DNA from: Palsa-504 sp963834685
GTDB taxonomy: Bacteria; Actinomycetota; Actinomycetes; Streptosporangiales; Streptosporangiaceae
Length of the DNA stretch: 64,000 nt
Direction of reading: 5' to 3'
Assembly: GCA_963834685.1 (NCBI GenBank)
Contig: CAWICW010000020.1
Span: forward strand, 1 to 64,000
Under the pieces are notes generated by a model. It was not told the origin of the DNA. It ran no database searches and was given only the letters and a program-made list of their open reading frames with translations. Of this stretch, positions 60,309 through 64,000 are shown in pieces; within the stretch, counting starts at the first letter, position 1; every line of letters starts with the position of its first letter. The position numbers and the translations under genes are program-made.

Positions 60309-62068
60309 GCCTGAGCCCCGCGCGAAGCAACTAACGCGGACTTCCACCTGCCCCCATCACCGACGGTAACGCATCGCCCAGGCTTCAGTTCGAGGCAGCT
60401 AGGCGGGCTCGCTTGCGGCGGGACCAGCTGACTAGGGTAGTGCCCGAGCTGTTGGAGCAGGTTTGTCCGGTAGACCAGGACGAACCAGCTTGCCACCTGG
60501 TAGGTCGCGACTGGCCTGCCGAAGCGCCGCTCGTAATCGGCGGCCGGGTACCTGCCATCGCGGTCGGCGACCACGAACCTGGCGTCGTACCGGGACGGGT
60601 TGTACCAGAGGGTATTTGTCTCCCAGATGGGGACGAGGACCTTCTTGTTGTCGTACTTTATGTCGACCGCGCGGATCTTAACTTTGTCGCCGGACTGCAT
60701 GGTCACAATCGAGGCATCCCAGTACCAAGCGAGGCCGTACGTGAGTCCGTGCGCCTCGAGCCACGCCGCGAGGGGCGCCGTGGCCGGTCTCAGGGGCGGC
60801 CGCGTGGCCGCGGCGGACAGCGGCACCAGCGCGGCAAGTGCCGTCACGATGACCGCCAGGAAGACCCGCGGCGTCCCGGTGATCCGGGCGGGCACGCAGG
60901 CCCGCGCCGCGAGCACCGCCCCGCACGGCAGCACCATGGCGATCTCGTGGGAGGCTGTGGCGCCCGCGAACACGGAGACCAGGAACAGCCCGATGTTGAC
61001 GACGATTGCGACGCACAGCAGCTGCTCGGCCCGGCTCGCGGCACGCCAGGTCCAAGCCACCCGCCCCAGGCCGAACACGGCGGCCAGCAGACAGACCAGC
61101 CCGAGGGCGCCTCCTATGCTGCCCAGCCTGGTGTCCGGCTCGGCGATCGCCCCGAACAGGGTGCGGACGTCCAACCAGGTCAAGGCCGCGTGATGCGGCC
61201 ATAGCCGCACCGGCGAGAGCCGCGCTCCCGGCGCGGCCATCGAGTACGCTCCCAGATGCCGCATCGCCGCGCGGACCAGCGACTCCAGCGGCACGGATGC
61301 GGCGGCCGCCACCACCAGCGCCGCGTCGCCGGATCGGAGTCTGCGCGTGGCCAGCACGCGGTAACCGCACACCAGCAGGACCGCTGGCACCGCGACATAG
61401 CGGACGGTGAGGTCGCTGAGCTGGCCGGCGCACAAGATCAGGCACAGCAGGGGCGCGGTGAACCGCCGGCCTGCAGCCCGGTCGATCAGCAGGAAGGACG
61501 CCAGCAGGAACGCGGAGGTTCCGATGTGGTCGGGCTCCTCCAGCAGCAGCGGCACGGACGACGCGGTCAACAGCGGCACGGCCAGCACCGCGACCACGAC
61601 CGCGCAGCGGGCGGCCCTGGCCGGGCCGCGGCTGCCCGTGACGGCCAGGGCCACGGCGCAGACCGCTACGATCAGGTACGTCAGGGCGGAAGCCACATGG
61701 GCAGCGAGGTTGCCCAGGCCGAACAACAACTCGCTGATCGCGTTCAGCGGTAGCTCGAAGAAGTAAAACGTCGCGTCGCCGATCAGCCAACCGTGCAGCA
61801 GGACATGACCGTGCAGCATGTCCCACGCCTGCAATGCATTGTTCGCCCCGTCCGAATCCACCCGCGAGCCAAGCGAGATCCTCAGGAAAAATGCGAATAG
61901 CGCCAGACCGCCGCCGACCCACGCCGCCGCGGCCCACCAGCGGCGCACCCCGGGACGCATTCCGCGATCTTCCTGGCCGGCGTGTCGCTCGAGATGACGC
62001 GCGGGAGGCGCTGTTCCCTGCCGATCCGCCAGTTCAGGACCGCCCGGATACCGGTCGCCAGGACGCAT
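60113..62068 (-). CDS. Multi-pass membrane protein, glycosyltransferase-like
   Basis: A membrane protein with about eleven hydrophobic segments and a large external loop around DSDGANNALQAWDMLHGHVLLHG, with the Asp-rich region expected in C-type membrane glycosyltransferases. ATG 62068, or an internal ATG 61960 before the first helix. The last recognisable segment is VATYQVASWFVLVYRTNLLQQL. The frame then runs 196 bases antisense into the aldehyde dehydrogenase. A stop one frame away at 60385-60387 would give a natural end (WSRRKRARLAASN), so a frameshift around 60390-60460 is suspected. No family name is certain; function is inferred from topology only. The 115-base gap to the next gene shows nothing. 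Confidence 0.7.
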   Translation of the reverse strand: MRPGDRYPGGPELADRQGTAPPARHLERHAGQEDRGMRPGVRRWWAAAAWVGGGLALFAFFLRISLGSRVDSDGANNALQAWDMLHGHVLLHGWLIGDATFYFFELPLNAISELLFGLGNLAAHVASALTYLIVAVCAVALAVTGSRGPARAARCAVVVAVLAVPLLTASSVPLLLEEPDHIGTSAFLLASFLLIDRAAGRRFTAPLLCLILCAGQLSDLTVRYVAVPAVLLVCGYRVLATRRLRSGDAALVVAAAASVPLESLVRAAMRHLGAYSMAAPGARLSPVRLWPHHAALTWLDVRTLFGAIAEPDTRLGSIGGALGLVCLLAAVFGLGRVAWTWRAASRAEQLLCVAIVVNIGLFLVSVFAGATASHEIAMVLPCGAVLAARACVPARITGTPRVFLAVIVTALAALVPLSAAATRPPLRPATAPLAAWLEAHGLTYGLAWYWDASIVTMQSGDKVKIRAVDIKYDNKKVLVPIWETNTLWYNPSRYDARFVVADRDGRYPAADYERRFGRPVATYQVASWFVLVYRTNLLQQLGHYPSQLVPPQASPPSCLELKPGRCVTVGDGGRWKSALVASRGAQAHQLVAMYLVSVNSRSPSCAPSRPMPDCFTPPNGAAGSETRPRLRPTMPASRASDTRRPRLRSRV

Positions 62069-62183
62069 ACCAGGACCCTACTAGATGAATGATTCTAGGA
62101 TTCGGTTCTCTTTCGGCGCTCGTCGGCGATCGGCGATGGGACCGTGCGCAGCACTGCCGTGGGCCTAGGGGCACCTTCGTCCG

Positions 62184-64000
62184 TTACCGAAGGCTGCGCC
62201 AGGTTCGGTCTAGACCTCGATACCGCCTTCGTAAGCGGTTCGGGCACCGGCCAGTCCCGACCCTCACCGCCGCCGCCCCTGGTGACTTACGCCAGACGAC
62301 CCAGCTGCCGAACCGGTTGGCGGCGACGACCCGCCAGCCGGCCGGGGCGTCCGGCAGGCTCGCCCGGGCGGGTTGTCCGGTCGGCCATGCCGCATCAATC
62401 ACGGTCACGTCGGCCGGAGGCGACTGGCAGATGGGATTATAAAGGTGTACCTGCGTCGATGACACTTCGAATTCCTGCGCGATTCGCAGAACCCCGCTGA
62501 TGTTGCCGGCGACGGCAATCTGCTCACCCGGCTGCAGTCCGTCGGCCGTCGCCATCTCCCTTACGCCCATCGCCTTGGCCCACGCGGCGTCGGCCTGGGA
62601 GCAGTAGACCGTGAGCTGGACCAGGGCCCCCAGGCTTACCGTCGCCGCCAAGGCGCCCAAGACCCAAGTCAGGGCTGGCACGCCGCGCGCGAGGAGTGCG
62701 AAGACGACCCACACCAGGAGCAGGGCCAGCGCCGCCGCCGTCGCGACCAGGACGCTGGCCCGGCTCCAGTTCTGGGTCAGCACGGCCGGTTCGCCGAAGT
62801 TAAACCTCATCCCTCGCTTCGTGGGCAGGGACTTTCCGGCGTACACAGCCACCGTCACGGCGGCCAGTATGGTGAGGCCTGTCGTGCAAGCGGCGCAGGC
62901 AAGGATCGTCCGGGGCGCCGCCCGCAGCAGCACCACCGCGCCGACCAGGAAGAACGCGACGGTCATGCCGTCCAGGTAGCGGCCCGAGGCCCAGGTCAGC
63001 GACTGCTGGGGGGGCAGCGCGGCCGGCGCGGAGCAGGCGATCAGGACGGTAACCCCGACCGACAGCGACGCCATTACCCGCAGGTCGGTCCGTACGTCGC
63101 GCCGCGCGATCGCGGCCACCGCAGCGACTAGGCCGATCCCGGCAATACCCCAGCTGTCCAGCACCAGCCGCCACAACTGGCCGCCTGCCATCTCGGCCAC
63201 ATGGATGACCTCGTACGGCCTTTCCAGCGTGCTCACCAAGTGGTCGGAAAGGCTGCGTGTGCCCCCCGGGTAAAGGGCAGAGGCCAGATAGCGGTCCAGC
63301 ATCCAGCCCGCGCCGACGGTCACCACCGCGGTCAGCGCGGCCGCGGCTACGCTGCCGCGGGCGGCCGGTCGACGCCAGGCGGTGAATGCTCCCACGGCGG
63401 CGAAGCCGGCCAGCAGCACCAGACCCCGGGGATGCACCGCGTAGGCATAGCCAGACAGCGCGGCGGAACCGATGGCCGCGGCGTATTGCGCCCGCGGCGA
63501 AGTGGCCACCAGCCAGCTGTGGATGGCCAGCAGCCAGGCCAGCGTGACCACGGGGAAGATTGCATCGGCTATCGCGTACTCGCTGAAGAAGAACCCGGCG
63601 GGCAGCAGCGCCGCGACCATGGCCACGCCATAGGCGGCCGGGCGGTCGAGCCCGAGTCGGCGGCAGACCAGGTAGCCCAGCGGCATGACGGTGGCGCTGA
63701 CCGCCGCGTTGATCAGCAGCACGGCGTGATACACGGCGGCGGGGCTGCTGGTGAACCAGTAGACCGGCGTGATCAGAAGCGGATAGCCGCCCCGGTACAG
63801 CGTGGCGCCGGAGAAGTCGGCCGCTGGGCCGCCCGCGAGGAACCGCGCCGCGACCAGATACGCGGTTTCGTCGGGATTGTCCAGCGGTACCGTCTGCGCG
63901 CGGCTAAACCACGCGCGCAGCCCGGCCTGGGCCAGCCACCCCACCACCAGCAGCACCGCGAACACCCAGTTCCTGCGCGGCGGGTGAACGGTGACCTTGA
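62184..64000 (-). CDS. Multi-pass membrane protein, ArnT/PMT-like glycosyltransferase, probably partial at window edge
   Basis: About 600 residues with 10-12 membrane helices. The N-terminal external loop holds the DNPDETAYLVAARFLAGGP acidic motif typical of GT39/ArnT-like enzymes that take polyprenyl-phosphate sugars, followed by FSGATLYRGGYPLL. The C-terminal domain is soluble and outside (YCSQADAAWAKAM onward). A GTG at 63965 begins at the first helix, but the frame is open with good coding sense (a basic KVTVHPPRRNW stretch) to the edge at 64000, so the true start is probably outside the window. It is on the same strand as the preceding membrane gene and resembles it in layout, suggesting a shared cell-surface glycosylation role. 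Confidence 0.75.
   Translation of the reverse strand, partial: KVTVHPPRRNWVFAVLLVVGWLAQAGLRAWFSRAQTVPLDNPDETAYLVAARFLAGGPAADFSGATLYRGGYPLLITPVYWFTSSPAAVYHAVLLINAAVSATVMPLGYLVCRRLGLDRPAAYGVAMVAALLPAGFFFSEYAIADAIFPVVTLAWLLAIHSWLVATSPRAQYAAAIGSAALSGYAYAVHPRGLVLLAGFAAVGAFTAWRRPAARGSVAAAALTAVVTVGAGWMLDRYLASALYPGGTRSLSDHLVSTLERPYEVIHVAEMAGGQLWRLVLDSWGIAGIGLVAAVAAIARRDVRTDLRVMASLSVGVTVLIACSAPAALPPQQSLTWASGRYLDGMTVAFFLVGAVVLLRAAPRTILACAACTTGLTILAAVTVAVYAGKSLPTKRGMRFNFGEPAVLTQNWSRASVLVATAAALALLLVWVVFALLARGVPALTWVLGALAATVSLGALVQLTVYCSQADAAWAKAMGVREMATADGLQPGEQIAVAGNISGVLRIAQEFEVSSTQVHLYNPICQSPPADVTVIDAAWPTGQPARASLPDAPAGWRVVAANRFGSWVVWRKSPGAAAVRVGTGRCPNRLRRRYRGLDRTWRSLR

Noticed and set aside
62089..62442. 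Plus-strand open frame at the end of the membrane gene
   Set aside because: It overlaps antisense to a membrane protein gene and has no recognisable domain.
1..64000. CRISPR arrays, insertion sequences, prophage genes, rRNA
   Set aside because: No regularly spaced repeats, transposase motifs or phage structural genes were seen.

Overview
The window is high-GC DNA with GTG and TTG starts, short 4-base stop/start overlaps and strong coding bias in nearly every gene. This is typical of a large-genome soil actinomycete (Actinomycetota; a Streptosporangiales- or Catenulisporales-like lineage is an inference, not shown). Gene content is mostly carbon scavenging: L-rhamnose use, beta-glucoside uptake and hydrolysis, acyl-CoA oxidation, ammonium uptake and several oxidoreductase clusters. 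No phage, insertion sequence, CRISPR array or rRNA was seen; there is one tRNA, tRNA-Pro(GGG). Layout: 0.1-5.8 kb is a small redox/tailoring cluster (two VOC proteins, a bicovalent-FAD oxidase, an SDR, an FAH-family hydrolase, an FAD monooxygenase, a methyltransferase). It contains a head-to-head junction where the SDR and the FAH gene both lack their 5' ends. 5.8-17.2 kb is a complete L-rhamnose locus: kinase, aldolase/dehydrogenase, isomerase, mutarotase, a four-gene ABC importer and a divergent LacI-type regulator with a palindromic operator. 17.2-25.6 kb is a mixed stretch: methyltransferase, HxlR/YceI pair, broken malQ, DUF4232 protein, F420-type reductase, a low-GC PD-(D/E)XK-like nuclease beside tRNA-Pro, a transglycosylase, a gene remnant and GtrA. 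25.7-30.0 kb holds an ABC-2 exporter and a DUF2079 membrane protein. 30.1-37.4 kb is a run of acyl-CoA dehydrogenases and an SDR ending in a GH3 glycosidase. 37.4-39.3 kb holds an orphan solute-binding protein and a small lipoprotein. 39.2-49.1 kb is a LacI / Dpp-type ABC importer / solute-binding protein / GH3 operon on the minus strand, with two GGTAAGCGCTTACC-type operators upstream. 49.5-53.5 kb has an Amt ammonium channel (with GlnR-like half sites), a TPP-dependent decarboxylase-like enzyme and a cyclase-family hydrolase. 53.6-60.3 kb has an alpha/beta hydrolase with a tandem repeat tail. It also has a divergent XRE-cupin regulator facing an operon of an M24-fold enzyme with an altered metal site, E1-alpha, a free-standing lipoyl domain, E1-beta and an aldehyde dehydrogenase. 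60.1-64.0 kb has two multi-pass glycosyltransferase-like membrane proteins. How genes work together: rhamnose enters through RhaSPQT, is converted by RhaM, RhaI, RhaB and RhaD to DHAP and lactate-level products, and is gated by the LacI-type protein. Oligosaccharides probably enter through the family-5 importer and are cut by its GH3 partner, under the second LacI protein. The M24/E1/lipoyl/aldehyde dehydrogenase operon looks like a dedicated catabolic module for an unknown substrate and is the best candidate for undescribed biology here. Data quality: at least three genes (FAD oxidase, rhaB, malQ) are split by what looks like a single-base indel and two more have suspicious 3' ends. Draft-assembly errors are therefore as likely as real gene decay.
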